From Adineta steineri (taxonomy: Eukaryota; Rotifera; Eurotatoria; Adinetida; Adinetidae): a stretch of 64,000 nt of DNA. The stretch covers positions 124,001 through 188,000 of the forward strand of contig CAJNOI010000150.1 of NCBI GenBank assembly GCA_905250115.1, given 5' to 3'. The position numbers and the translations under genes are program-made. Shown piece after piece: positions 23,216-32,033 of this stretch; within the stretch, counting starts at the first letter, position 1, and every line of letters begins with the position of its first letter. Under the pieces are notes generated by a model that saw nothing but the letters and a program-made list of their open reading frames with translations, made no database searches and had not been told where the DNA came from.

Positions 23216-23529
23216 ATCGTTACAAGATATCTGCGACAACTGTTAACGTTTTTGTAATAGAAGATTTAGTCTTCAACGTCGCATATTTATTACCTGTCTA
23301 CTCAATAGATAAGAAGCAAAAAAGAAACGAAAAAAAAGAGTGTAACGTATCTCGGAGTATTTGTTTTTATATTAAGAAAAACTGAAATTTAAAGATACAT
23401 AAACATTAAAAGTGACTACAGCATTCTACATAAAAGCTTAACTTTTTTAATACCTTCATATCGTTAAGGTACAGAATATGCGAAACTTCAGTGAGTTTTT
23501 GTTTTCATTCATCTATATATAGTTTGATG

Positions 23530-23591
23530 GATGAGGGTGTGGGCAGATTTGAGATAAATAAGATACACCCACACCCGCACCCTTAAGATGG
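23530..23591. repeat. Telomere-like palindrome at duplication junction (T6)
   Basis: TGAGGGTGTGGGCAG, loop ATTTGAGATAAATAAGATAC, then ACCCACACCCGCACCCTTAA. It sits exactly between copy A and copy B of the tandem duplication. Confidence 0.85.
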
Positions 23592-24604
23592 TTCTCCTTT
23601 CATGAATAATTTAAAAACTGTCTGCAACAAATAAACATGTGTTTATTGAATAGATTCCTTCATACACCACTCTGTTGCGAAATAATCAAAAATAATTTTC
23701 AAAATTATCAAGATTAAATTAGACTATTCTAAAAGTTAGAATTCAATTAAAGTTGCATGCAAAATATATTGAGGTGTTCTAGAATTCGCCCGATGGTTCA
23801 TTACCACCTACACCAATTATACGTGGACGATTGCCAGATTTTGTTTTAGTATGAGGTAAACCACCATGTATGGTAGCGAGCCAGTAGGTTGCAATAATAG
23901 ATGTTAAATACATAAATACACATGCTGTTACCATCAGATGGACTGAGTAAAAGTGAGTCGTAGAGAAGAAAGACGAAAACGTGTTAAGCAAGAAGATTGC
24001 TGTAATAATTAGTAAAATGACTGTTCCAACAGGTACGTAATGATTTTTTAGTTTACCGCTGAATATTAGACCAAATACGGTCAGGCAGCCGATCAACAAG
24101 AGCAATGAAAGAATAGATAGAGGAACAGCAGCTGGATTCATTAAACGTATCAAAGGGCTGAAAACAAACAATCCCTTGGTAAGATTTGGAATGGGATTTG
24201 GACCCCAACCTGGTGTTGTCAAGCCAATAAGACAGAACAGTGTGGAAAGCCCTATAGTCGCCATCATAGCATAAAGCAATGATTTTTCATTAATGGAAAC
24301 CATATCGTTATAAGGTATCTGCGACAACTGTTAACGTTTTTGTAATAGAAGATTTAGTCTTCAACGTCGCATATTTATTACCTGTCTACTCAATAGATAA
24401 GAAGAAAAAAAGAGTGCAACGCATCTCTGAGTATTTGTTTTTATATTAGGCAGAACAGAAATTTAAAGATACATAAACATTAAAAGTGACCGCAGCATGC
24501 TATATAAAAACTCGACTTTTTTAAAAGCTTCATACCGGTAAGGTATGGAAATTGCAAAACTTCAGTGAATTTTTGTTTTCACTCATTTATATACAGTTTG
24601 GTAG
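23591..24604. repeat. Tandem segmental duplication, copy B (empty MULE site)
   Basis: Aligns over its whole length with copy A minus the transposon. It keeps a single uninterrupted AATAATCAAAAATAA at the place where copy A has the insertion and duplicated 9-mer. Confidence 0.85.
23779..24303 (-). CDS. Four-helix membrane protein, tandem copy B
   Basis: 174 residues from ATG 24303, with the same architecture, 5'-UTR intron signals and upstream TATATAAAA-like box as copy A. Shared blocks include INEKSLLYAMMA, KLKNHYVPVGTVILLII and YWLATIHGGLPHTKTKS. The first loop reads PNPIPNLTKGLFVFSP instead of RDGIQGPVLGFFVFSP and the following stretch also differs. Divergence concentrated in one exposed loop suggests relaxed or diversifying selection there. 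Both copies are open, so both may be expressed. Confidence 0.8.
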   Translation of the reverse strand: MVSINEKSLLYAMMATIGLSTLFCLIGLTTPGWGPNPIPNLTKGLFVFSPLIRLMNPAAVPLSILSLLLLIGCLTVFGLIFSGKLKNHYVPVGTVILLIITAIFLLNTFSSFFSTTHFYSVHLMVTACVFMYLTSIIATYWLATIHGGLPHTKTKSGNRPRIIGVGGNEPSGEF

Positions 24605-24688
24605 TGCGTGAAAAGCTGATCACAAATATGTATATTTTATTTCGATTCGATCGCTATTAGGCTGAGAAAAACGCTAAATAAGTCGTAG

Positions 24689-24738
24689 GAGAGTTGTGGG
24701 TGTTGTAAATGAAAAATACGCATCCACATCCACGAGGG
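24689..24738. repeat. Telomere-like palindrome (T7)
   Basis: GAGAGTTGTGGGTGTTGTAA ... ACGCATCCACATCCACGAGG, about 85 bp after duplication copy B. Arms diverged. Confidence 0.65.
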
Positions 24739-24975
24739 AGCACCTTGGAAGATTACTTTGTCAGCCAAAGTAAAAAATGAATTTCAATATTTCTAGCGAA
24801 GGAAGATGAATACGAGCCATAAACTACATATTTCACCGAAAACTCCTTGGCTAGGGAGTATATATGAGGTAGTGATGAAAACAGATAAGGAATAAAAATA
24901 CTAGAAGTATGATAAAGTTTTTATTCTTTGCAACTTAATGCTACTAAGTCTTTCCAGAATATCTGAGGTAAAAAA

Positions 24976-25029
24976 GGGTGGGTGTGGGTGTGGGTGTGAG
25001 TTAAGAATACACATCCTCACCCACAACCT
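24976..25029. repeat. Telomere-like palindrome with longest TGTGGG tract (T8)
   Basis: GGGTGGGTGTGGGTGTGGGT holds three perfect TGTGGG-register units. A short AAGAATACACAT loop and CCTCACCCACAACCT follow. The 24739-24975 block before it holds no recognisable gene. Confidence 0.8.
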
Positions 25030-25265
25030 ACTCTCTATTACAATTTTTTTCTTCTGTATCTTACTAATTTTGAGTCAAACCCAACCAGGGTGATCGTTAG
25101 CTGACCGTGTTCATATACGAATTTAATTTACTACAATCTAAACTGATGAATAATTAATAACAAAATGAAATATATATTCTACGTAAATTATTTATTTAAA
25201 AAATTAGAAAATATAAAAATGATTTAAATTAGTTCTCTTGTCCTTAGTTGATAAAAATTATATCA

Positions 25266-25514
25266 TTAACTACAAAAAAGAATTTTATTATTATTTAGCA
25301 ATAAAAATAACTTATTTATTTTAGCAACAGTTTCTTTAAATCGCTGAAAAAATGTTGCATGAGAATAAATTAAGTCAGTGTATTGCATGTTGTTCAAAAG
25401 GCGAAGATTAACAGTTTCTTGGATACGTTTAATTTCAAGTTGAAAACTTAATACCCAGCAAACAAGAAAATCAATGTTTCCGTAAATTTTGTATTTTGAG
25501 GTCACTAAAAACAT
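25266..25514 (-). other. Possible exon or gene fragment, unrecognised
   Basis: An 82-codon frame with coding-like composition (LEIKRIQETVNLRLLNNMQY, LIYSHATFFQRFKETVAK) between palindromes T8 and T9. Amphipathic helices are likely. No domain is recognised and no splice partner is clear. It could be a downstream exon of the fragment at 25842-26008, separated from it by T9. Confidence 0.3.
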
Positions 25515-25660
25515 ACGTCACTTAACGATTCCACAAACAGATGTATATCGTATTCTCTGTACATACTGAATGAATTTAAAAGACAAAAATACATGTTATA
25601 TATTTTTATAATTTTCTTTCTCTTTTTTTCACTTACAATAAATTTCTTTGGTAAATTTCT

Positions 25661-25695
25661 CCCAGAACGATCATTCCGACCATCGGAACCGGCGG
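25661..25695 (+). repeat. CCCAG-TCGATCATTCCG module (R1)
   Basis: CCCAGAACGATCATTCCGAC then CATCGGAACCGGCGG. Similar modules lie at 52235-52290 and, inverted, at 56188-56222. This one sits 8 bp before palindrome T9. Confidence 0.55.
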
Positions 25696-25702
25696 CTTAA
25701 AT

Positions 25703-25765
25703 GAGAGTGTGTGTGTTGCTGAGTGGGTGTGGGTGAGTGTAAGATAAGTAAGATACATCCACACC
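25703..25765. repeat. Telomere-like palindrome (T9)
   Basis: GAGAGTGTGTGTGTTGCTGA then GTGGGTGTGGGTGAGTGT, loop AAGATAAGTAAGATAC, and a short right arm ATCCACACC. It gives the clearest loop sequence. Confidence 0.8.
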
Positions 25766-25841
25766 GTAATGAATCGTGTATAATTAATATTGTAACAACA
25801 ATTTTTGCGTGCCTATAACTATCATGTAAACGCTAACATAC

Positions 25842-26008
25842 AGGTAAAATAATAGTAAGATTCTTTATATTCGGATATTTCTTTAACAAATTGCTGCAGT
25901 TTTCCTGAATATCTTTCATGGTTATAGTAATGTTCATGCGAAGATCGATAATGTCTTTATTAACAGCGGTTTCACCGACAAAAGCAAGCGTGCTGAAAAT
26001 AGCAATAA
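25842..26008 (-). pseudogene. Stray exon of a secreted-type protein, unrecognised
   Basis: Bounded by an acceptor (AGATAG, ending 26009) and a donor (CCT|GTATGT at 25841-25840). This 167-base exon reads VIAIFSTLAFVGETAVNKD, signal-peptide-like, then MNITITMKDIQENCSNLL and KKYPNIKNLTIILP. No start codon or joining exon was found nearby, and palindromes T9 and T10 bracket it. It is probably a fragment of a host gene. Confidence 0.4.
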
Positions 26009-26013
26009 CTATC

Positions 26014-26046
26014 TAGGTCGATCATTTAGATCATCTGAAACGTCGC
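26014..26046 (+). repeat. Diverged AGGTCGATCATT module (R4)
   Basis: AGGTCGATCATTTAGATCAT matches only the first 12 bases of the CCCAGGTCGATCATTCCG module. Low certainty. Confidence 0.3.
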
Positions 26047-26198
26047 CTTATAATGTATGAAGCGGCTAGAGGACAGCGTAATTTCAGCCGTAAACTGCTA
26101 AAATTGAACGCCATTTCATGCTGTTTTCATCGATTAACGGCGAATCCTATTAGTATCATTTTCTACTCAGAACGAACATTAAGACATTCTTAAAGACG

Positions 26199-26240
26199 CT
26201 CACCCATATCCACATCCGTACGTACACTCTCAACCACAGC
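26199..26240 (+). repeat. Telomere-like repeat, C-rich arms only (T10)
   Basis: CTCACCCATATCCACATCCG ... ACACTCTCAACCACAG. Only C-rich sequence is visible, consistent with a right-arm remnant. Confidence 0.5.
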
Positions 26241-26491
26241 TTAGATTTTAAATAAATAATGAGATATTTAATCTATAGTTTTTATTTCAAAAAAATTTGC
26301 ACGCTTATGTATTTCGTGTAAGTGTCGCGAGCGCAAGTGTCATGCCACGCGTTTTAAACTAACGTAAGCTATAAAAATACTATGATAACTAGTTGTAATT
26401 GAAATCATGAAATAGACATTGTCACAAGATTCAGGATGGTAGATAATCTATGATTCGACAAGATCCTTAAGATAATCAAACACAGAAAAGA

Positions 26492-26566
26492 CTGATTCTG
26501 GTCGTCGAGGACTAGAGACTTCTCTGATCGATAACTAAAGATTTTCAAGAGGACACTTTTCTATGA
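26492..26566 (+). repeat. Dispersed repeat D1, copy 1
   Basis: Contains GACTAGAGACTTCTCTGA and ACTAAAGATTTTCAAGAGGA. The closest relative is at 29421-29495. It runs directly into palindrome T11. Confidence 0.65.
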
Positions 26567-26652
26567 GAGTGTAGGATGAAGGCGATGGTGAGTGATATTT
26601 TCTCATCTACACCCACACCCACACCCAACAGACACCCTCACCCTCAAGATAA
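26567..26652. repeat. Telomere-like palindrome (T11)
   Basis: GAGAGTGTAGGATGAAGGCG, then GGTGAGTGATATTTTCTCAT, then a long right arm CACCCACACCCACACCC and CCCTCACCCTCAAGAT. The right arm has three hexamer units. Confidence 0.8.
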
Positions 26653-27427
26653 TATATGAAGTACAGTAATTAAATATGAAATATTATTTTCATATTTTTA
26701 ATTATTTATAATATATTTAAAGAGTAAAACTATTGTTTTCAATTCGTATAAAATTGGTTAATATACTTTTGAAGAAAAATCAAAGAATAACTATTAACAA
26801 ACTTATTACACGATGACTGAGTAAAATAAATAGCATTTTTACATTCAAGTGAATATTCAAGTAGAAACATAATCTTTATATTAATAATCAGAATTATGAA
26901 AACTTTTATGAGAAAAAGATGTAATTAAAATTTTTTTCTGTATAAAATATTTATGATTTTCATGAGAAAAAGATACAAAAATTTCGACTTCACTTTCTTT
27001 TTACAAAATGTGATCTTTATTGACTTATTACAATAAATGGTACGAAGCAGTTTATATCGTAATAATATTAAATTGATAAATTAACTGGAATGAAGTTTTA
27101 TGACTATATTTAATATTTACAAAGATTCGATAAAAAATTGATAAAATCTGCAAATACTTCGTAATAACATATATATGTATCACATCATGTGCTTTAAGAA
27201 ATAATGAGGTCGGAAGTCGTTGTCAATACATATTGAATTAGAAGAAAAAACATAACTTGCATTTGTTTTTATCATGATTTTTGTGAATAAATGTTTTTGT
27301 TTGTCACAGTTCATTGATTTTTCACAGGTGTCTTATAAAAAGATAATGCATTTGTTCCTTTTATAAATATATCTGAAGATATATATTTATCTACATATAT
27401 TTATTAAAAGGACAACAAATTCAAATT
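26653..27427. other. AT-rich spacer upstream of Hint gene
   Basis: No supported gene. The last 150 bp must contain the Hint-gene promoter; only generic TATATA tracts are seen. Confidence 0.45.
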
Positions 27428-28404
27428 ATGCTTGATCATCGTATTATCATATCTATTATTGTATTCATCGTTGCATTCAGTGCATTCTGTGTTCTTTCAA
27501 TAAATTCACCTAGTAAGTTCCGATAAATTATATTAAACATTAGTATTAATAATAAAAAAAATTCATTTTAGTTTGTAGCACTGATTCAAATTGTTCAAAA
27601 GGCCAAACTTGTTCAAATGGTCATTGTATTACTTCGCAAACCAGCGTAAAAGTGAAACGTTCTAGTGATGGTGATGATGGTGGTTATGGTGGTTGTTTTT
27701 CTGGTAGTGACAGTGTACGACTGGATAATGGAAAATTAAAACTAATGCGTGATTTACAAATCGGTGATTCGATTTGGTCAGGTAATCAGAATGAATTATG
27801 TTTAACAAATGTTATTCGTATACCTCATGCCGATCCTAATCTTTTGTGTAAATAATCATATTTTATTTAAATTTATTATTGAATATTTTTCTTTTAAGTT
27901 CTTTTTTATACAATGAAAACACGAAGTGGCCATCAAATAAGTTTATGAAATAATCATTATATATTTGTAAATCAATATGGATATTTATCAGCTGATCAGT
28001 TAACACTTAATCACTCACTTCATTTTATTGATTATAATAATACTATTATATCTTCATCTATAGTTAATATTAAACGTGAACATAAATTAGGTGTTTTTCA
28101 ACCCGTAACATTATCAGGTACATTATTTGTTAATGATATTGTTGCTTCTTCCTATCTTAATAATCTTAAATTAACTCATGAAGAATTACATGATATATTA
28201 GCACCACTTTGTTGGCGGTTTTATATCGTAAATCCATTTGGAAAATGGATTTCTCAATCAAATTATAATCAATTATTTGTACATTGGTTTCAAAAACGAC
28301 TTATTTGCTATAGAAATTATCTTTCATTAATTTATAAAGTATTTACTGCATCTTTAATCTTATTTTTTAGTATAAACATTATTAAAATCAAATATTCTTC
28401 ATAA
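27428..28404 (+). pseudogene. Hedgehog-type Hint (Hog) protein with one in-frame TGA
   Basis: Exons 27428-27512, 27572-27847 and 27899-28404 join in phase. The N terminus (MLDHRIIISIIVFIVAFSAF) is a signal peptide or anchor. Next comes a short Cys-rich segment, CSTDSNCSKGQTCSNGHC. A Gly-rich linker leads to GGCFSGSDSVRLDNGKLKLM, the start of a Hint domain; the Cys after GG is the autocleavage residue of Hedgehog proteins. KTRSGHQISL then meets a TGA (27946-27948) where relatives have a residue before NHYIFVN. Everything after it is open for 152 codons, including LFVNDIVASSYLNN and a C-terminal hydrophobic segment (LIYKVFTASLILFFSI). Either a very recent host pseudogene, readthrough, or a base error. 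The N-terminal signalling domain of true Hedgehog is absent. Confidence 0.75.
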
Positions 28405-28726
28405 ATTATAATCCGTTTTTTTATCAAACATTTGTATTTTCTAATTTTAAATAATTTTTTGACGTTAAAAAAACATGACTAACTTTATTTACTAATAAAT
28501 ATGCATAAATAACATCTTTTTATATGAGCGTTTGCATTTATAACATCGATCAATACTCATTAAACAAAGCGTAAACGAGATATCGTTAAAAAGGATAGAT
28601 TAGCCTTTTATCTCGTATAGAAAGAAAGAAAAAAAAGATACAATTGATATTGATCAATATGAAAAAAGAAAGAAATTTGAACGGTCAAGTTAAATCATCA
28701 TATGAGATATTTTATTTGATTGATTA

Positions 28727-29389
28727 AAATGACTTGTTTATTCGTTGTTAATGTTAAAGAGAATGTTATGGAAATCTTTGATTTGAATACGTTGAAAAAA
28801 ACGGCTGAAATAATTCATGATTATTTTTATGAAAATATTGCTTATGTAAGTATTCCTTATCGAGAAAGTATTTAGAATAATAACTTGACTAAATCATTCT
28901 AAACCACATGCAATGCAAATTGAATGTAAATTTGGTTATTTATATGTTTCATATGAGTCACATACTTCCGAATGAAACAAAATTATATACAGCAAATAAA
29001 GAATTACCTTTTATATCAACAATTCATTTAAAATTAAATAAATATCTTTATAAAATCGATGTTTTATTTGGAAGTAAAAATCTTTGTTGTTCATTAGATA
29101 GACAATTTACCTTTTTGAGTATATATTATCAATATCAACAGATATGTCAATAATTGATGCAAATAAAGATGAAATTATTTGTTATCTTAATTTAGATTAT
29201 TTACTAAGTGGACTTGTGATTTCACCAATAAATTCATCGATTCTTTATGTTCGACATATGAATATTGCTTATGAAAATAATTCTTATTCAATTGACGAAG
29301 GATTCTTCAAAGAAATTAATTTTGAAACACAACATATAGAAAAAAAAATTCAAATTAGAAAAAATCCTACAAAGGAGTGGGCAGGGTAA
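28727..29389 (+). pseudogene. Broken gene remnant, unrecognised
   Basis: Begins with an ATG and 39 good codons (MTCLFVVNVKENVMEIFDLN) up to a strong GTAAGT donor at 28844. No acceptor gives a clean continuation. Further coding-like pieces (TIHLKLNKYLYKIDVLFGSK; IICYLNLDYLLSGLVISPIN; FFKEINFETQHIEKKIQIR) lie in two frames. Beta-propeller-like strands are possible, but I do not recognise the family. The 3' end runs directly into palindrome T12, suggesting truncation there. Confidence 0.45.
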
Positions 29390-29427
29390 GGATGAGTGTT
29401 ATTTTCTCACTCACACTCTCATTCTGG
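29374..29427. repeat. Telomere-like palindrome (T12)
   Basis: GGAGTGGGCAGGGTAAGGAT, GAGTGTTATTTTCTCACTCA, CACTCTCATT. Diverged arms. It terminates the broken gene at 28727-29389. Confidence 0.6.
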
Positions 29428-29495
29428 CCCTCGGCAGGACTAAAGACTCCTCTGACCGAACTAAAGATTTTCAAGAGAACAGTTTCCTATATCGA
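29421..29495 (+). repeat. Dispersed repeat D1, copy 2
   Basis: GACTAAAGACTCCTCTGACC and ACTAAAGATTTTCAAGAGAA match copy 1 at 26492-26566 in the same orientation. This copy follows palindrome T12. Confidence 0.65.
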
Positions 29496-30095
29496 TAATG
29501 ATATGAAAAAAAGCAATAGCTTGATATTTTAAATTTTTTAGTTTTTTACAAGTTGTCTAAGGATCCTATGAAAGACTAGTTTTCAAAAAGCCTTTCAAAA
29601 AAATCTCCATTTGCATAAAGGTGCTCCATAGGATCCTGTTTTTATACGTGAAAATCTCAGCTCTCCAGCTTTCATTACTCAAAAGTTATTCAGAAAATAC
29701 CCATATACTATTCTTTTTTATTCAGATGGACAATAGTTATCGATTGCATAGAGAAAAATGAGGGCAGCATAAATTCATATTGAACCATATTGGGAAACAC
29801 GAAATATACCGAAAGAATTCTCTAGTAATACTTCGCACTCGACCATTTATGAAGTAACTATATGTAGTCATCGTACGGTAGCGCCCTCTATTTTTCAGCG
29901 ATTCATTTTTTATGCAAAACAAAAAATATAGTTTTACAAAGAAAATTTTTTTCTATCTATTCATATGAAATTGATTTCTAATTTCTTCAAAAAAGAAGAC
30001 GACCAATCATAAATAATGTATTCTCATTTTATTTATTTGCTTGTACTCTGTCAGTTGAGAATCTATAACATTTTGAAACTTTTTTTGATATAAAA
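29496..30095. other. Intergenic, with an 11-bp inverted repeat
   Basis: AGGATCCTATG (29560-29570) and its exact complement (29627-29637) frame 56 bases. GTAGCGCCCTCTA near 29878 is GC-rich against the background. This is possibly old repeat sequence; no gene is supported. Confidence 0.4.
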
Positions 30096-30584
30096 ATGCT
30101 TTCAACAACAATCCGTTTATTAATGCGTAGTGGAACATTAATTCGACCAATAATAACAACAGTTCGTCCATTATCAATAAAACCAACTCTTATTAATTTT
30201 AATGAAAAACGTAAAACATTAATAAATGAAATTCCACGTCGTTGGTCCCATGTTCATTATACATATCCAATGATTGAAAGTCGTGTTATGCTTTTATTAC
30301 GTTTATTTGATAAAATTGATCCAAATTCATTAAAATTAGATTCAAAATTTGTACAAGATCTTGGTCTTGATTCGTTAGATATTGTTGAAATAACAGCTGC
30401 ATTAGAAGATGAATTTTGGACTGAAATTGCTGATGTTGATTCTGATCATTTTCTTACACCAAGACATATAATTCAATATTTATGTGACAAATATGATATT
30501 TATGAACATATTGAACCAGTATCAGCTGGAAAAGAATATTTAGAAGAAGCTAAAGCAGCTGCTGATAGAGCTCACCATCATTAA
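30096..30584 (+). CDS. NDUFAB1: Mitochondrial acyl carrier protein (NDUFAB1-like)
   Basis: Single exon of 162 residues. The Arg/Ser/Thr-rich N terminus (1-45) lacks acidic residues, typical of a mitochondrial presequence. The carrier domain (about 58-148) holds DLGLDSLDIVEITAALEDEF with the phosphopantetheine attachment serine at S93 in the DSL motif. It carries acyl chains in mitochondrial fatty-acid synthesis, supplies octanoate for lipoate, and is a structural subunit of respiratory complex I. The C-terminal tail after about 145 (SAGKEYLEEAKAAADRAHHH) is longer than usual and hydrophilic. The adjacent ALDH7A1 gene is also mitochondrial but no link is implied. Confidence 0.93.
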   Translation: MLSTTIRLLMRSGTLIRPIITTVRPLSIKPTLINFNEKRKTLINEIPRRWSHVHYTYPMIESRVMLLLRLFDKIDPNSLKLDSKFVQDLGLDSLDIVEITAALEDEFWTEIADVDSDHFLTPRHIIQYLCDKYDIYEHIEPVSAGKEYLEEAKAAADRAHHH

Positions 30585-32033
30585 ATTAACATTTTTTTCT
30601 TTTCTCCCGTAGATTTTGTTAATAAACTTTGCCTCGTTTTTTTTAAATAAGAAAAAAATTTTATTGAAGAAAAAATTCATTTCTCAAGTTTCTTTAGTCA
30701 TCCAAATAAATTTGAGTAAAAAAAAGTCGAAGATTATATATTATTTTAAATATTAATATAATTATTGATTTCTTTTCCTTTAGAAATTTTTTTTTGAAAC
30801 GAACAAATTACTTTTAAAATCTGATATTTATTATTAATAAAAATTTTACAATGAAAATTCTTCATCTTCTCATCAATCAATTTACATTGATATAATTAAC
30901 AAATAATCCGACTAAAATAATTTGAAAAGTTAGGTATTATGTAAATTATGAAGATAAAAAAAGGATAGGAAAACAAGAAAACTGAATGAAAACTATATGT
31001 CACAAATAGTAATGAATATATTTATTATATTTAAGTGTTAAAAAGTATTTATGCAATAATAGAAAAACCAAACATAGTACTTTGTCTTAGAAATTTCTCG
31101 GTCATGATTATGTTATCTTTTATTTTAAAACATTTCTAACTTCAAGAAAGATTATAATTCAATTCGACCTATTGTAATATATCTCTCTTATTAATATAAT
31201 CGGACTTAAAATAAGTAAAGACTAAGATAATATGTAATAATATATATGTGGTAATAGAACTTTTCGTGATTAACAAGATACAGAAAACTAACCAAAATTC
31301 AGCTATGATTGATTTTCGTGTGTCACTATTATTTACATATTTTAATAAGATCTATTTTCTATAGAGTAATCAATTACAGAAACTTCTGAAAAAAGAACTA
31401 CTAAAAATCATTTTGCAGTCTATCATGACACTACCAACGGAAAAGATATGTATGTAAACATATGAATGTTTAAACAAAGATAAATAATATTATAAATTGA
31501 CATATCGATTTGAATATATCATTAAAATAATTTAAAAACATAATTAATTATAACTTTCAATTTTTATTTCTATTTAATGAATTTTACAATGATTTTTTTA
31601 ATGTAAAATAAACTATTAACAATCAATATAAATATCAAAGATAAAATATATTTTTTATTTCATTTAATAAGATAAAACTGATAAGAGAAGTCTATTATAA
31701 TGGTAAATTTTAATTTTTATGTAAATATTATCAAATCAAATATATAATCGATAAATTAGTTTTGATTTAAAAGATAAAAATATGTTATTGCAAAGAAATG
31801 AATAGAATTGATATAGATGTCAGTTATATACAATCATAGAATAAATATAAAAAGAAGTGTTTTCTAATAAGTTAATAATAAATATCCATATGATCTGATC
31901 AAAGTTTGTTGAAAAATATATGATAAAATAAAAAAAGATTTGTTGTAAAGATAACCAATAATAAATTGATTATTAGAAAGTAACGCAATTGTTGTATTGT
32001 TTGAATACAAAAAATTGGTAGAAATTATTGGAT
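30585..32033. other. AT-rich intergenic region
   Basis: About 1.45 kb between two genes on the plus strand. No supported gene or repeat. It contains the ALDH7A1 promoter. Confidence 0.5.

Larger units (their letters stand above)
21163..23528. repeat. Tandem segmental duplication, copy A (carries MULE insertion)
   Basis: Without the inserted transposon this is about 1.02 kb and aligns end to end with copy B (23591-24604), from TTCTC..TTTCATGAATAAT to TATATA.AGTTTG. It contains one four-helix membrane gene plus its 3' flank, 5' UTR intron and promoter. Palindrome T6 lies between the copies. Confidence 0.85.

Noticed and set aside
22691-24327. Eight extra N-terminal residues on both four-helix proteins
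   Set aside because: The longer frames begin at TTG, and splice signals suggest this stretch is 5' UTR.
24976-25029. A true chromosome end
   Set aside because: The tract is short, palindromic and followed by ordinary genes on both sides, so it is interstitial.
19413-29427. CRISPR-like or integron-like array
   Set aside because: Repeats are imperfect, unevenly spaced and in a eukaryotic, intron-rich context with no cas or integrase gene; only the layout is array-like.
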